64,000 nt of DNA, from positions 82,920 to 146,919 of the forward strand of contig NZ_MKVJ01000002.1 of the NCBI RefSeq assembly GCF_001898805.1, written 5' to 3'. Each line of letters starts with the position of its first letter. Positions within the stretch are counted from its first letter, which is position 1. Positions 55,457-64,000 of the stretch are shown piece after piece. The notes under the pieces were generated by a model. The model was not told where the DNA came from. It ran no database searches and was given only the letters and a program-made list of their open reading frames with translations. This DNA comes from Leifsonia sp. 71-9 (GTDB taxonomy: Bacteria > Actinomycetota > Actinomycetes > Actinomycetales > Microbacteriaceae). The position numbers were made by a program, and so were the translations under genes.

Positions 55457-56443
55457 TTAGACGGTGGTCGAGAGTGAAAGGTCGCTGGAGGCGGGCTCGA
55501 CCGCCTTCTCCAGCAGGTTCTGGGGGAGCGACGCGAGGAAGTGCTCCGCGTCGAGTGCGGCGACGGTCCCCGACGCCGCAGCCGTGACGGCCTGACGGTA
55601 GGTCGGGTCGATCACGTCGCCCGCGGCGAAGACGCCGGGGAGGTTGGTCTTCGACGTGCGCCCGTCGACCGCGATGGTGCCCTCGGCCGTGAGGTCGAGC
55701 TGACCGTGGACGAGGTGGACGCGGGGGTCGTTGCCGATCGCGATGAAGAGGCCCTGGAGCTCCAGCTCGCTCTCCGCGCCGGTCTCGAGGTTGCGCAGCT
55801 TCACGTGCTGCACCTGCTCGCTGCCGCCGATGCCGACGACCTCCGAGTTCCAGACGAACTCGATCTTCTCGTTGGCGAACGCGCGGTCCTGCATGATCTT
55901 GGAGGCGCGGAGGCTGTCGCGACGGTGGATGACGTACACCTTGTCCGCGAAGCGGGTGAGGAAGTTGGCCTCCTCCATCGCGGAGTCGCCGCCGCCGACG
56001 ACGGCGATCGTGCGCTCGCGGAAGAAGAACCCGTCGCAGGTGGCGCACCACGAGACACCGTGGCCGGACAGACGCTCCTCGTCCTCCAGGCCCAGCTTGC
56101 GGTACGCGGAACCGGTGGCGAAGATCACGGACAGGGCCTCGTGCACGGCACCGGAGCCGAGCGTGACGGTCTTGACCTCGCCCGTCAGGTCGACCGAGAC
56201 GACGTCGTCGAGCACGACCTCCGTGCCGAACTTCTCAGCCTGGGCCTGCATCTTGAACATGAGGTCGGGGCCCATGATCCCGTCGGGGAATCCGGGGAAG
56301 TTCTCGACCTCGGTGGTGTTCATCAGCTCACCGCCGGCCTCGACGGAGGAGGCGATCAGCAGCGGCTTCAGGTTGGCGCGGGCCGCATAGATGGCCGCGG
56401 TGTAACCGGCAGGGCCGGAACCGATGATGATGATCTGCCGCAC
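55457..56443 (-). CDS. trxB: thioredoxin reductase
   Basis: This 328-aa flavoprotein has an FAD site IIIIGSGPAGYTAAIYAARA, the redox pair in SWCATCDGF (about 136-139), the NADPH site VVGGGDSAMEEANFL, and the C-terminal GVFAAGDVIDPTYRQ. GTG 56443 follows AAGGAG. TAGGAT (56507-56512, minus) is a possible -10. It forms an operon with trxA. Confidence 0.95.
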   Translation of the reverse strand: MRQIIIIGSGPAGYTAAIYAARANLKPLLIASSVEAGGELMNTTEVENFPGFPDGIMGPDLMFKMQAQAEKFGTEVVLDDVVSVDLTGEVKTVTLGSGAVHEALSVIFATGSAYRKLGLEDEERLSGHGVSWCATCDGFFFRERTIAVVGGGDSAMEEANFLTRFADKVYVIHRRDSLRASKIMQDRAFANEKIEFVWNSEVVGIGGSEQVQHVKLRNLETGAESELELQGLFIAIGNDPRVHLVHGQLDLTAEGTIAVDGRTSKTNLPGVFAAGDVIDPTYRQAVTAAASGTVAALDAEHFLASLPQNLLEKAVEPASSDLSLSTTV

Positions 56444-56528
56444 GGCGGAACTCCTTGACTGTCTGCAGTGCCCCCGGGACCGGAGGCACCGACGTGTAGA
56501 ACACATCCTAGGCGGATGGTATTCCGTG

Positions 56529-58139
56529 TCACCCGCTGTGTGGAGTTCGGCGCCGAAGCCGCTCGAGGATTGGTCCGACTCCCGCTTCCAGATCGCTGGA
56601 GCGGAAGATCGCGAGGAATCCGACGTACACGATGAGCATGACGACGCCCACGATCGCGGACGACACGACCGCCCCCACGATGCCGCTCACCGGGAACGCT
56701 CCCGGCTCCACTCCCCCGAGCAGTACGAGGAATCCCGCGCCGGCGATCATGGCGGCGAGACCGGCCAGCAGGAACCGCCACAGTCCGCTCGCGATGCGAC
56801 GGCCGTCCACTCCGCCCACACGCCGCCGCAGGAGGGCGAACGCGAGCACCGCCTGGATGACGCTCGCGAGCGACACGACGAGGGCCACAGCGGCCGCACG
56901 CAGCTCGGGGCCGACGGCGAAGCAGGCGAGCACGCCGGCGATGATGACGACCACCTGCGCCAGCGTGAACAGGAACGGGGTGCGGGTGTCGCCCAGCGAG
57001 TAGAAGGCGCGCTGCGCCATGAACACGAGGGAGAAGGGGACGAGTCCGACGAGGTAGGCGATGAGCACGAGACCCATCGCCTGGTAGCTGGACGTGAACA
57101 CGCGGGCGATCGGGAAGGCGACGACGATCAGGGCGGCCGACGAGAACACGATGAGGAACATGATCGAGCGGGATGCGCTGGAGAAGTCCCTCCGGAAGTC
57201 CCCCACCGCCCCTCGCTGGGCGTGCTCGGCCATCCGCGTGTAGTAGGCGGTCACGATCGACACCGCGATGATGCCGTGCGGGAGCATGAAGATCAGCCAC
57301 GCGTTGTTCATGACGAACGATCCCGCGAAGTCCGGACCGGCCGAGTTGGAGACGTTCATCTCGATGACGCCGGCGATCTGGGTCGCGATGAGCATCCCGA
57401 ACGTCCAGCCGGCGGCCTTGCCCGCGCTCCCCAGGTTGACGCCGCGCCAGCCGAAGTCGAATCGGAACTTCAGCCCGATCCGGCGCCAGAACAGGAAGAG
57501 CACGAGGGCCTGCACGGCGATGCCCAGCGTCGCACCGCCCGCTAGGAGCGCGATCATCCCGAACGACCAGCTGCCGTGCGGGTTGCCCGACTTCGAGTAC
57601 GCCCCGAACAGCAGGATGAAGACGCCGAGCATGACGATGGCCACCACGTTGTTCAGCACGGGCGCCCAGGTGAACGGGCCGAACGACTTGCGCGCGTTGA
57701 GCACTTCGCCGAGCAGGGTGTAGAGGCCGAGGAAGAAGATCTGGGGCAGCGACCAGTAGGCGAACGCCGTCGCGAGCTGCACCTGGTCCTGGTGGAGGCC
57801 GTACAGGCTGATCAGGAGCGGGGCGCCCAGGGTCGCGACGAGCGCGACGCCCGCGAACACGACCATCCCGAGCGTGACGAGCTTGTTGATGTACGCCCGG
57901 CCGCCGTCCGCATTGACCGAGGCCCGCACGATCTGCGGCACCAGGATGGCGTTCAGGATGCCCTGGGCGATGATCGCGTACAGGCTGTTGGGCAGGTTCG
58001 TGGCCGTGCCGTAGGCGTTGGCCGCGATGCTGATGGCGCCGATGGCCTGCACCAGCAGCCACGCCTTCGCGAACCCGAGGATGCGCGAGACGAAGGTCCC
58101 CGAGGCGAGCATGGCGCTGGCGCGCCCGATGCTAGCCAC
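56529..58139 (-). CDS. murJ: MurJ: lipid II flippase
   Basis: This 536-aa MOP-superfamily transporter has about 14 helices. It begins VASIGRASAMLASGTFVSRI and has PQIFFLGLYTLLGEVLNARKSFG and MAQRAFYSLGDTRTPFL. It flips lipid II for wall synthesis. The C-terminal pseudokinase and extracellular domains of mycobacterial MviN are absent, so FhaA must act differently here. GTG 58139 overlaps the DUF6049 gene by 8 bp. Confidence 0.93.
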   Translation of the reverse strand: MASIGRASAMLASGTFVSRILGFAKAWLLVQAIGAISIAANAYGTATNLPNSLYAIIAQGILNAILVPQIVRASVNADGGRAYINKLVTLGMVVFAGVALVATLGAPLLISLYGLHQDQVQLATAFAYWSLPQIFFLGLYTLLGEVLNARKSFGPFTWAPVLNNVVAIVMLGVFILLFGAYSKSGNPHGSWSFGMIALLAGGATLGIAVQALVLFLFWRRIGLKFRFDFGWRGVNLGSAGKAAGWTFGMLIATQIAGVIEMNVSNSAGPDFAGSFVMNNAWLIFMLPHGIIAVSIVTAYYTRMAEHAQRGAVGDFRRDFSSASRSIMFLIVFSSAALIVVAFPIARVFTSSYQAMGLVLIAYLVGLVPFSLVFMAQRAFYSLGDTRTPFLFTLAQVVVIIAGVLACFAVGPELRAAAVALVVSLASVIQAVLAFALLRRRVGGVDGRRIASGLWRFLLAGLAAMIAGAGFLVLLGGVEPGAFPVSGIVGAVVSSAIVGVVMLIVYVGFLAIFRSSDLEAGVGPILERLRRRTPHSG

Positions 58140-60498
58140 GCGGGCCGTCCTCCGGTGCCGGCGGGTCGGGTGGTGCGGTGGGTCCGGCGGGTGCGGCGGG
58201 TGCGGGTGGATCGGCGGGCGGTGCGGCGCCGGTGTCGGCGGTCTCGGCGGGCTCTGTGGTGGAGGCGTCGGCGACCGCGCCCTCGTCCGCCGTCTCGGCC
58301 GGAGCCTCCCCGTCGCCCTCCTGCCGCTCCCGCCGGCGGCGCAGGATGTTGCGCACGATGCCGAAGCCGAACAGCAGCACGAGCAGGACGCCCAGGATGA
58401 GGGCGCCGATACCCTCCCAATCGGCGTGCACATCCACGGTGACCGAGGTCGGGTCCCCGATCGGGACGCCGGTGGGGCTGTAGAGACGCAGCGACAGCAC
58501 GACCTGCCCGTTGCCCACCTTGGCCTTGACCGGGACGAGCACCGTCGCCCGGGAGTCCTGCGGGATGCGCTTCGTCGCGGTGTCGTCGATCTCGAGGCGG
58601 CTGTTCGAGGGCGCCGCGGTGAGGGCGATGGTCGCCGCCTCGCCGGTGAGCTCGTTGCTGACCGTGAACGGGATGGATCCCTGCGCGCTGACGAGGTTGA
58701 TGTTCTCGGTCGGCAGGATGCGGATGGAGTGGAGCGTCTTCACCGTCGACTTCTGGGACTCGGCGACCGCGGCCGACCAGTCCGTGCGGGGGTTCTGCCA
58801 CGACACGGCGAGGAGGGTCAGCAGCTGGGCGCGCACCCGGCCGGTGAGCGTCTCGGGTGCGTCCAGAACCGACGAGAAGGCGCCGAGCGAGGTCTCGTCG
58901 GCGAGCAGCGCGCGGATCGAGTCGATGCGCGTCTGGGACTCGGGAGCGTCGGTGAGCGTGAGTCCGCTCGTCGGCGACGCCGACTTCACGGAGACCAGCG
59001 TCGAGGGCGTCGCCCACGGCGACGAGAACAGCGCGTCGAGGGTGCGCTTGAGCTGGGTGCCGCTCGACGGCCACGAGCGGTCGAGGCCGATGAGCAGGTG
59101 CCGCGTGTCGCCTCCCTCGGCGGTGATCAGCTGCAGCTGGGCGTTGAGCTTGCCCATGGCGGTGTTCCAGGCGACGTCGCTCGGCGCGGAGATCGCCGAA
59201 CGCAGCGCGTCGGAGAGTCTCTGGTCCGACGCGACCACGCTGCTGCCCGCCGACGTCACGGCAGCGTTGGGCGTGGAGTCCAGATCGGCCGCGTTGGTGT
59301 TGTCCCCGGAGACGATCACGGTCGAGAGGCCGGCCGCGGCGAGCGGTGCGAGGTCGGCCGCGCGGGCCGTCTTGTCACCCGGCCACGCGATGCCCTCGAG
59401 CGAGAAGTCCCAGGCGGTCAGGCCCGCGAGGGTCGGGAGCGTCGGCCCCGAGGTCGGGGTCGGCGTCGGGGTGGGGGCCGTTCCGCCGGAGGTCGCCGTC
59501 GTGGCGGGGGCGACGGGCTCGCCGATCGAGGTCGGCGTCGGGGAGAAGTTCTTCGGGTCGATGGCGTAGACGAAGGAGGTCGGTGCGAGGGGGGCGGTCG
59601 TGCCCGCCTGGATCTGACCGGTCGGATCGGCATCGGCGTAACCGAGTGAGAAGGTTTCGTTGGGGAGGATCGCCAGACGGCTCAGCCAGTCCACGGCGGT
59701 GGGCGGCGCGGCATTCCCGAGGGCGCGGATCGACGCGATGATCATCGGGTCGATCCCGAGCGTGACCGCGCTGTGCCCCTCCAGCCCGTCGAGGTCGCGG
59801 GTGAGGACGCCGTTCGGCGCCGTGTAGGTCGCGAGGTCGGCCGCGGAGATGAGGCCGTCCGAGGTGGAGGGGCTCACGATCGGCATCACGACCCCGACGC
59901 TCGATCGTGTCCCCGTCTCGGCCGCACTCCAGACCACGGATCCGCGGGCGTCGGTGTGATCGTCCCCCGTCGTGACCGTCGCGCCGATCCCGAAGACCGC
60001 CGAGTCCGGACGCGTGCCGAACGGGACGGCCGCGGCGGGGACGGTGACGCGCACGACCGTGCTGGTCCCGCTCTCGAGCAGCGGGAGGGTCGCCTCCCCG
60101 AGAGCCGTCGCTCCGGCGACCGGGTCCGCAGAGCCGAGCCAGTCCGTGAGCGCGCCGCGGGAGGTCATCGGGCGCGGATCGAACCAGACCGACACCGACC
60201 CCGTGGTGACGGGCGAATCCGTCGGGTTGGAGACGGTGACCGAGACAGTGAGGTCTTGACCGGTCGCCAGCACGCCCGCGTTGTCGGTCGTGACGCTCGC
60301 CGTGAGCCCGGAGTCGGAGTCGGCTGCGGCGACCGTCAGCGCCGCGGGTTCCTTCGCGGTCGTGGCGGCTGTGGCCGCTGCCGGAGTCCCGGCGAGCAGT
60401 GCGATCGCGCCCGCGAACGCGGCGATCACGATCGCGACGCGCCCGGTCGCACGCCGGTGACGGGCACCCCGGAGGAGGGTGGGGTCGGCTGCGCTCAT
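58132..60498 (-). CDS. DUF6049 secreted/membrane protein
   Basis: This 788-aa protein has an N-terminal signal or anchor (about 17-45) and a large extracytoplasmic beta-rich region. A C-terminal membrane helix (about 700-722) and an acidic/Pro-rich cytoplasmic tail follow. It occupies the place of Rv3909 beside murJ in mycobacteria; function is unknown but it is presumed to assist wall synthesis. The ATG at 60498 has no ribosome site and overlaps the stop of an 11-codon upstream ORF, so translation is probably coupled. Confidence 0.88.
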   Translation of the reverse strand: MSAADPTLLRGARHRRATGRVAIVIAAFAGAIALLAGTPAAATAATTAKEPAALTVAAADSDSGLTASVTTDNAGVLATGQDLTVSVTVSNPTDSPVTTGSVSVWFDPRPMTSRGALTDWLGSADPVAGATALGEATLPLLESGTSTVVRVTVPAAAVPFGTRPDSAVFGIGATVTTGDDHTDARGSVVWSAAETGTRSSVGVVMPIVSPSTSDGLISAADLATYTAPNGVLTRDLDGLEGHSAVTLGIDPMIIASIRALGNAAPPTAVDWLSRLAILPNETFSLGYADADPTGQIQAGTTAPLAPTSFVYAIDPKNFSPTPTSIGEPVAPATTATSGGTAPTPTPTPTSGPTLPTLAGLTAWDFSLEGIAWPGDKTARAADLAPLAAAGLSTVIVSGDNTNAADLDSTPNAAVTSAGSSVVASDQRLSDALRSAISAPSDVAWNTAMGKLNAQLQLITAEGGDTRHLLIGLDRSWPSSGTQLKRTLDALFSSPWATPSTLVSVKSASPTSGLTLTDAPESQTRIDSIRALLADETSLGAFSSVLDAPETLTGRVRAQLLTLLAVSWQNPRTDWSAAVAESQKSTVKTLHSIRILPTENINLVSAQGSIPFTVSNELTGEAATIALTAAPSNSRLEIDDTATKRIPQDSRATVLVPVKAKVGNGQVVLSLRLYSPTGVPIGDPTSVTVDVHADWEGIGALILGVLLVLLFGFGIVRNILRRRRERQEGDGEAPAETADEGAVADASTTEPAETADTGAAPPADPPAPAAPAGPTAPPDPPAPEDGPRG

Positions 60499-60530
60499 GC
60501 GACGACGCGCGATCCCGGCTCGGCCTCCAT
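60495..60530 (-). CDS. 11-aa leaderless leader peptide overlapping the DUF6049 start
   Basis: ATG 60530 reads MEAEPGSRVVA and stops at TGA 60495-60497, overlapping the DUF6049 ATG by 4 bp. TAGAAT (60538-60543) lies 7 nt upstream, the geometry of a leaderless promoter. The DUF6049 start has no Shine-Dalgarno, so the ribosome may reach it by termination-reinitiation. Confidence 0.5.
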   Translation of the reverse strand: MEAEPGSRVVA

Positions 60531-60592
60531 GACGACGATTCTAGATGCCACCCCCTGAGAGGCCGGCGAGCACGCCCGTAAACTGGATGACC

Positions 60593-62017
60593 ATGCAGAG
60601 CGTCGCCGAATCCCTCGAACGTCTCGGCGACCTCGCGGCATCGCCCACGGTCGCCCGAGTCGCCTCCCTCTTCGCGGCGGCGGGCTACGAGCTCTCGCTC
60701 GTCGGCGGCCCCGTGCGCGACGCCCTGCTCGGGCGCGCCGTGCACGACCTCGACTTCACCACGGACGCCCGCCCCGACGACATCCTGAAGGTCCTCTCCC
60801 CCCACGCGGACGCGGTGTGGGACATCGGTCGTCAGTTCGGAACGATCGGCGCCCGCTTCGGGGACGACACGGTCGAGATCACGACCTATCGCAGCGACAG
60901 CTACGACGGCGAGACGCGCAAGCCCGACGTCGTCTTCGGCGATTCGCTCGAGGGCGACCTCCTGCGCCGCGATTTCACCGTGAACGCGCTCGCCCTGCGG
61001 GTGCCGGAGGTGCGTCTCGTCGATCCGTCGGGCGGGGTCGAGCACCTCATGGAGCGGATCATCACCACCCCGTCGAGCCCCGAGATCTCGTTCGGGGACG
61101 ACCCGCTCCGGATGCTGCGGGCCGCGCGCTTCGCCGCGCAGCTCGGCTTCGCGGTGGACGACGCGACGGTCGACGCGATGACGCGGATGGCCGAGCGCAT
61201 CCGCATCGTCAGCGCGGAGCGCGTGCGCGACGAGCTCACCAAGCTGTTGTGCGCCGACGACCCGCGGCCCGGCATCGAACTCCTGGTGCAGACGGGGCTC
61301 GCCGACGAGGTGCTGCCCGAGGTGCCGGCGCTGCGGCTCGAGGTCGACGAGCACCACCATCACAAGGACGTCTACCAGCACAGCCTCACCGTGCTGGAGC
61401 AGGCCATCGGCTACGAGAAGGAGCGGCACCCGGGCGAGGCGCCCGACCTCGTGCTGCGTCTCGCCGCCATCCTCCACGACATCGGCAAGCCAGCCACGCG
61501 CCGCTTCGAGCCGGGGGGCGCCGTCAGCTTCTACCACCACGACGTCGTCGGGGCGAAGCTGGCCAAGAAGAGGCTGACCGCGCTCCGCTTCGACAAGGCC
61601 ACCGTCGAGGCCGTCGCGCGCCTGATCGAGCTGCACCTCCGTTTCTTCGGCTACGCCGACGCGAGCTGGACCGACTCGGCCGTTCGCCGCTACGTGCGTG
61701 ACGCCGGGGCGCAGCTCGAGCGCCTCCACATGCTCACCAGGGCTGACGTGACGACCCGCAACCGGCGCAAGGCCGACCGGCTGGGCTTCGCCTACGACGA
61801 CCTCGAGCAGCGCATCCGCGAGCTCCAGGAGCAGGAGGAGCTGGACGCGGTGCGTCCGGATCTCGACGGTCAGCAGGTCATGAGCATCCTGGGGATCGCG
61901 CCCGGGCGCGAGGTCGGGCAGGCGATGAAGTTCCTCCTGGAGCTGCGGCTCGACGAGGGTCCGCTGGGCGAAGAGGAGGCGACGCGCCGCCTGCTCGCGT
62001 GGTGGGCGGAACGCTGA
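60593..62017 (+). CDS. cca: CCA tRNA nucleotidyltransferase
   Basis: This 474-aa enzyme has the class II nucleotidyltransferase head (LVGGPVRDALLGR, DLDFTTDA), the neck (GDDPLRMLRAARFAAQLGF) and a C-terminal HD domain (HHHHKDVYQHSL, AAILHDIGKP). It adds CCA to tRNA 3' ends, needed here because the three tRNAs lack encoded CCA. ATG 60593 is preferred over ATG 60587, since TAAACT (60579-60584) is then 8 nt upstream. Confidence 0.94.
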   Translation: MQSVAESLERLGDLAASPTVARVASLFAAAGYELSLVGGPVRDALLGRAVHDLDFTTDARPDDILKVLSPHADAVWDIGRQFGTIGARFGDDTVEITTYRSDSYDGETRKPDVVFGDSLEGDLLRRDFTVNALALRVPEVRLVDPSGGVEHLMERIITTPSSPEISFGDDPLRMLRAARFAAQLGFAVDDATVDAMTRMAERIRIVSAERVRDELTKLLCADDPRPGIELLVQTGLADEVLPEVPALRLEVDEHHHHKDVYQHSLTVLEQAIGYEKERHPGEAPDLVLRLAAILHDIGKPATRRFEPGGAVSFYHHDVVGAKLAKKRLTALRFDKATVEAVARLIELHLRFFGYADASWTDSAVRRYVRDAGAQLERLHMLTRADVTTRNRRKADRLGFAYDDLEQRIRELQEQEELDAVRPDLDGQQVMSILGIAPGREVGQAMKFLLELRLDEGPLGEEEATRRLLAWWAER

Positions 62018-62289
62018 GGCTCTGAGCCCTCCACAGAACACGGCTGCGTCGAGTTCTCCACGGATCTTCGCGCACCCGCACGAGCTCGTGACGCGGCGGC
62101 GATGCTGAGGGCATGACGAACCTCCTCGACTCCCCCGCCACCGTCGCCCACGCTCCCGGCTGGCGTGTTCCTGCCCCGTCCGGTACCATTGGAAAGTTGC
62201 CTGGGCAGAACTCTGCCCGCACAACCGATGTACAACCCTCCTGCTGCAGAACGTCTGCAGCCGCTGAGACCAAGGGAGGTGGGTTAGTC
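62018..62289. promoter_or_regulatory. rpsF operon leader with two hairpins
   Basis: TACCAT (62184-62189) is a possible -10. The transcript would carry two perfect stems: GGGCAGA / TCTGCCC (62203-62209, 62212-62218; tight loop) and GCTGCAG / CTGCAGC (62243-62249, 62255-62261; 5-nt loop), before AAGGGAGG. An S6-S18 autoregulatory leader is known for this operon in many bacteria; identity here is inferred from position only. 62018-62180 shows nothing else. Confidence 0.45.
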
Positions 62290-62667
62290 ATGCATCAGTA
62301 CGAGCTGATGGTCATCCTCGATCCAGAGATCGATGAGCGCACCGTTGCTCCCAGCCTTGACAAGTTCCTCAATGTCGTTCGCAACGACGGTGGAACCATC
62401 GACAGCGTCGACATCTGGGGTCGCCGTCGCCTGGCTTACGAGATCAACAAGAAGTCCGAGGGCATCTACGCGGTCGTTCAGCTGACCGCGACCGGTGACA
62501 CCACCAAGGAGCTCGACCGCCAGCTGAAGCTCAGCGAGGCCGTCATGCGCACCAAGGTCCTCCGCGCTGAGGAGGCGATCGCTCAGGTCGCCGCCGCTCA
62601 GAAGCGCGCCGACGAGAAGGCTGCCCGCAAGGCCGCCTCCGCCGGCACCGAGAAGGCCGGCGCCTAG
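62290..62667 (+). CDS. rpsF: 30S ribosomal protein S6
   Basis: This 125-aa protein begins [19 protein letters not shown] and has [20 protein letters not shown]. The Ala/Lys-rich C-terminal tail is typical of actinobacterial S6. A strong AAGGGAGG site lies 9 nt upstream of ATG. First gene of the rpsF-ssb-rpsR-rplI operon. Confidence 0.96.
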   Translation: MHQYELMVILDPEIDERTVAPSLDKFLNVVRNDGGTIDSVDIWGRRRLAYEINKKSEGIYAVVQLTATGDTTKELDRQLKLSEAVMRTKVLRAEEAIAQVAAAQKRADEKAARKAASAGTEKAGA

Positions 62668-62671
62668 TCCC

Positions 62672-63181
62672 ATGGCCGGCGAGACCGTCATCACCGTGGT
62701 GGGCAACCTCACGGCCGACCCCGAGCTGCGTTACACGCAGAACGGGCTGGCCGTCGCCAACTTCACCATCGCGTCCACTCCGCGCACGTTCGACCGTCAG
62801 GCGAACGACTGGAAGGACGGTGAGGCCCTGTTCCTCCGGGCGAGCGTCTGGCGTGAATTCGCCGAGCACGTCGCGGGCTCGCTGACCAAGGGGTCCCGTG
62901 TCATCGCTCAGGGGCGGCTCAAGCAGCGCTCCTACGAGACGAAGGAAGGCGAGAAGCGCACCTCGATCGAGCTCGAGATCGATGAGATCGGGCCGTCGCT
63001 GCGCTACGCCACCGCTCAGGTGACCCGTGCTCAGTCGTCCGGTCGCGCACCGGGTGGATTCGGTGGAGGCGCTCCTGCCGCCGTCGAAGAGCCCTGGGCC
63101 GCCTCCGCCCCCGCGGACCCGTCCGCGGGCGCCGACGTCTGGAACACTCCGGGTTCCTACAACGACGAGACCCCCTTCTAA
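62672..63181 (+). CDS. ssb: single-stranded DNA-binding protein
   Basis: This 169-aa protein has an OB-fold (about 1-110; [20 protein letters not shown]), a Gly/Ala/Pro linker and the acidic tip DETPF that recruits partner proteins. ATG 62672 begins 4 nt after rpsF. Confidence 0.96.
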   Translation: MAGETVITVVGNLTADPELRYTQNGLAVANFTIASTPRTFDRQANDWKDGEALFLRASVWREFAEHVAGSLTKGSRVIAQGRLKQRSYETKEGEKRTSIELEIDEIGPSLRYATAQVTRAQSSGRAPGGFGGGAPAAVEEPWAASAPADPSAGADVWNTPGSYNDETPF

Positions 63182-63244
63182 GGGCCCTCTTACATTCATC
63201 AGCCCTCCCGGCGCGGCCGGGGCGGGCAGAAAGCAAAGGAAATC

Positions 63245-63508
63245 ATGGCTGGAAAGTCGAGCGGCGACCGCCGCAAGCCGATCCGCAAGGGCAAGGACGG
63301 CAAGAACGCCGCCCCCGCGAAGTCCGTTCGCGTCGGAGTCATTGACTACAAGGACGTCGCAACCCTGCGCAAGTTCATCTCGGAGCGTGGAAAGATCCGC
63401 GCCCGCCGCATCACCGGTGTCTCCGTCCAGGAGCAGCGCCTGATCGCCCGCGCAGTCAAGAACGCGCGCGAGATGGCACTTCTCCCCTACGCCGGCTCGG
63501 GCCGTTAA
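63245..63508 (+). CDS. rpsR: 30S ribosomal protein S18
   Basis: This 87-aa protein has an actinobacterial basic N-terminus and [19 protein letters not shown], then [17 protein letters not shown] precedes ATG. The 63-bp gap before it has a GC-rich segment but no clear signal. Confidence 0.96.
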   Translation: MAGKSSGDRRKPIRKGKDGKNAAPAKSVRVGVIDYKDVATLRKFISERGKIRARRITGVSVQEQRLIARAVKNAREMALLPYAGSGR

Positions 63509-63520
63509 GGAGATCCCCCC

Positions 63521-63973
63521 ATGTCGAAAGTTATTCTGACGCACGAGGTCACTGGCCTCGGCTCGGCCGGTGACGTCGTCGACGTCAAGAACGGCTACGC
63601 GCGCAACTACCTCGTCCCGCAGGGCTTCGCGATCGCGTGGTCGCGCGGTGGCGAGAAGCAGGTCGAGCAGATCAAGGCGGCTCGCGCCGCTCGTGAGCTG
63701 CACACCGTCGAGCAGGCCCAGGACCTCAAGGCCAAGCTCGAGGCGACCAAGGTCAAGCTGGTCGTCAAGGCCGGCCGCGAGGGTCGTCTGTTCGGCTCCG
63801 TCAAGACCGGCGATGTCGCCGACGCCGTCAAGGCGGCGGGCATCGGCGAGCTCGACAAGCGCAAGATCGAGCTCCCCAACGCGATCAAGGTCGTCGGCGA
63901 CCACGAGGCGACCGTGCGTCTGCACGACGACCTCTCGGCCGTCATCACCCTGCAGGTGGTCGCTGCCAAGTAG
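63521..63973 (+). CDS. rplI: 50S ribosomal protein L9
   Basis: This 150-aa protein begins [20 protein letters not shown] and has [15 protein letters not shown], the N-terminal rRNA-binding domain. A connecting helix and the C-terminal domain follow. AAGGAGA precedes ATG. The last 27 bases of the window after it hold nothing recognisable. Confidence 0.96.
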   Translation: MSKVILTHEVTGLGSAGDVVDVKNGYARNYLVPQGFAIAWSRGGEKQVEQIKAARAARELHTVEQAQDLKAKLEATKVKLVVKAGREGRLFGSVKTGDVADAVKAAGIGELDKRKIELPNAIKVVGDHEATVRLHDDLSAVITLQVVAAK

Positions 63974-64000
63974 GCGACGAAGAGAAGTCAGTGTAGCGGC

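Overview
The window is a 64-kb, high-GC actinobacterial chromosome segment spanning the replication origin. The gene order rplI-rpsR-ssb-rpsF / cca / DUF6049-murJ-trxB-trxA / parB-parA / rsmG-khpB-yidC-yidD-rnpA-rpmH / dnaA-dnaN-gnd-recF-dciA-gyrB-gyrA / tRNA-Ile-tRNA-Ala / ppiA-rhomboid / crgA / trpG / pknB-pknA-pbpA-rodA-pstP-fhaB-fhaA is the conserved actinobacterial origin neighbourhood. Gene content and protein style suggest Microbacteriaceae, near Leifsonia; the species cannot be fixed from sequence reading alone.

Layout: 0-2.5 kb is a fucoside-catabolism locus (two divergent GH29 fucosidases plus a fuconolactonase-like amidohydrolase). 2.6-10.7 kb is accessory sequence: SseB-like, LysE exporter, shikimate-dehydrogenase-like enzyme, a wall-anchored GHL10-type hydrolase, OhrR/MarR and MerR regulators, and small or unknown proteins. 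10.8-17.0 kb is a compact operon: HAD phosphatase, PhnD-C-E-E-type ABC transporter, metallophosphoesterase, RpiR/SIS regulator. No C-P lyase is present. It is the best candidate in the window for an undescribed uptake-and-hydrolysis pathway. 17.1-26.3 kb is tRNA-Leu and the fha-pstP-rodA-pbpA-pknA-pknB growth and division kinase operon. 26.3-33.4 kb holds trpG, a tiny membrane protein, a class E-like sortase, crgA, an intergenic DnaA-box cluster, rhomboid, cyclophilin, Nudix, Fpg/Nei, rhodanese, Lrp and two tRNAs. 33.5-44.2 kb is gyrA/gyrB/dciA/recF/gnd/dnaN/dnaA, all leftward. 44.6-47.7 kb is rpmH to rsmG, all rightward, so oriC (42.3-44.6 kb) sits where transcription polarity diverges. 47.7-50.8 kb is almost gene-free and carries an array of parS sites in front of parAB. 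52.7-64 kb is ddl, an aminotransferase, trxA/trxB, murJ/DUF6049, cca and the rpsF-ssb-rpsR-rplI operon.

The genes act together in chromosome replication and segregation (DnaA, DnaN, RecF, DciA, gyrase, ParAB/parS), in cell-wall growth and its Ser/Thr-kinase control (RodA, PbpA, PknA/B, PstP, FhaA/B, CrgA, MurJ, Ddl, sortase), and in membrane protein insertion (YidC/YidD). A recurring regulatory style is leaderless transcription: at least 15 genes have a -10-like hexamer exactly 6-8 nt before the start codon. No CRISPR array, insertion sequence, prophage or rRNA gene was seen.
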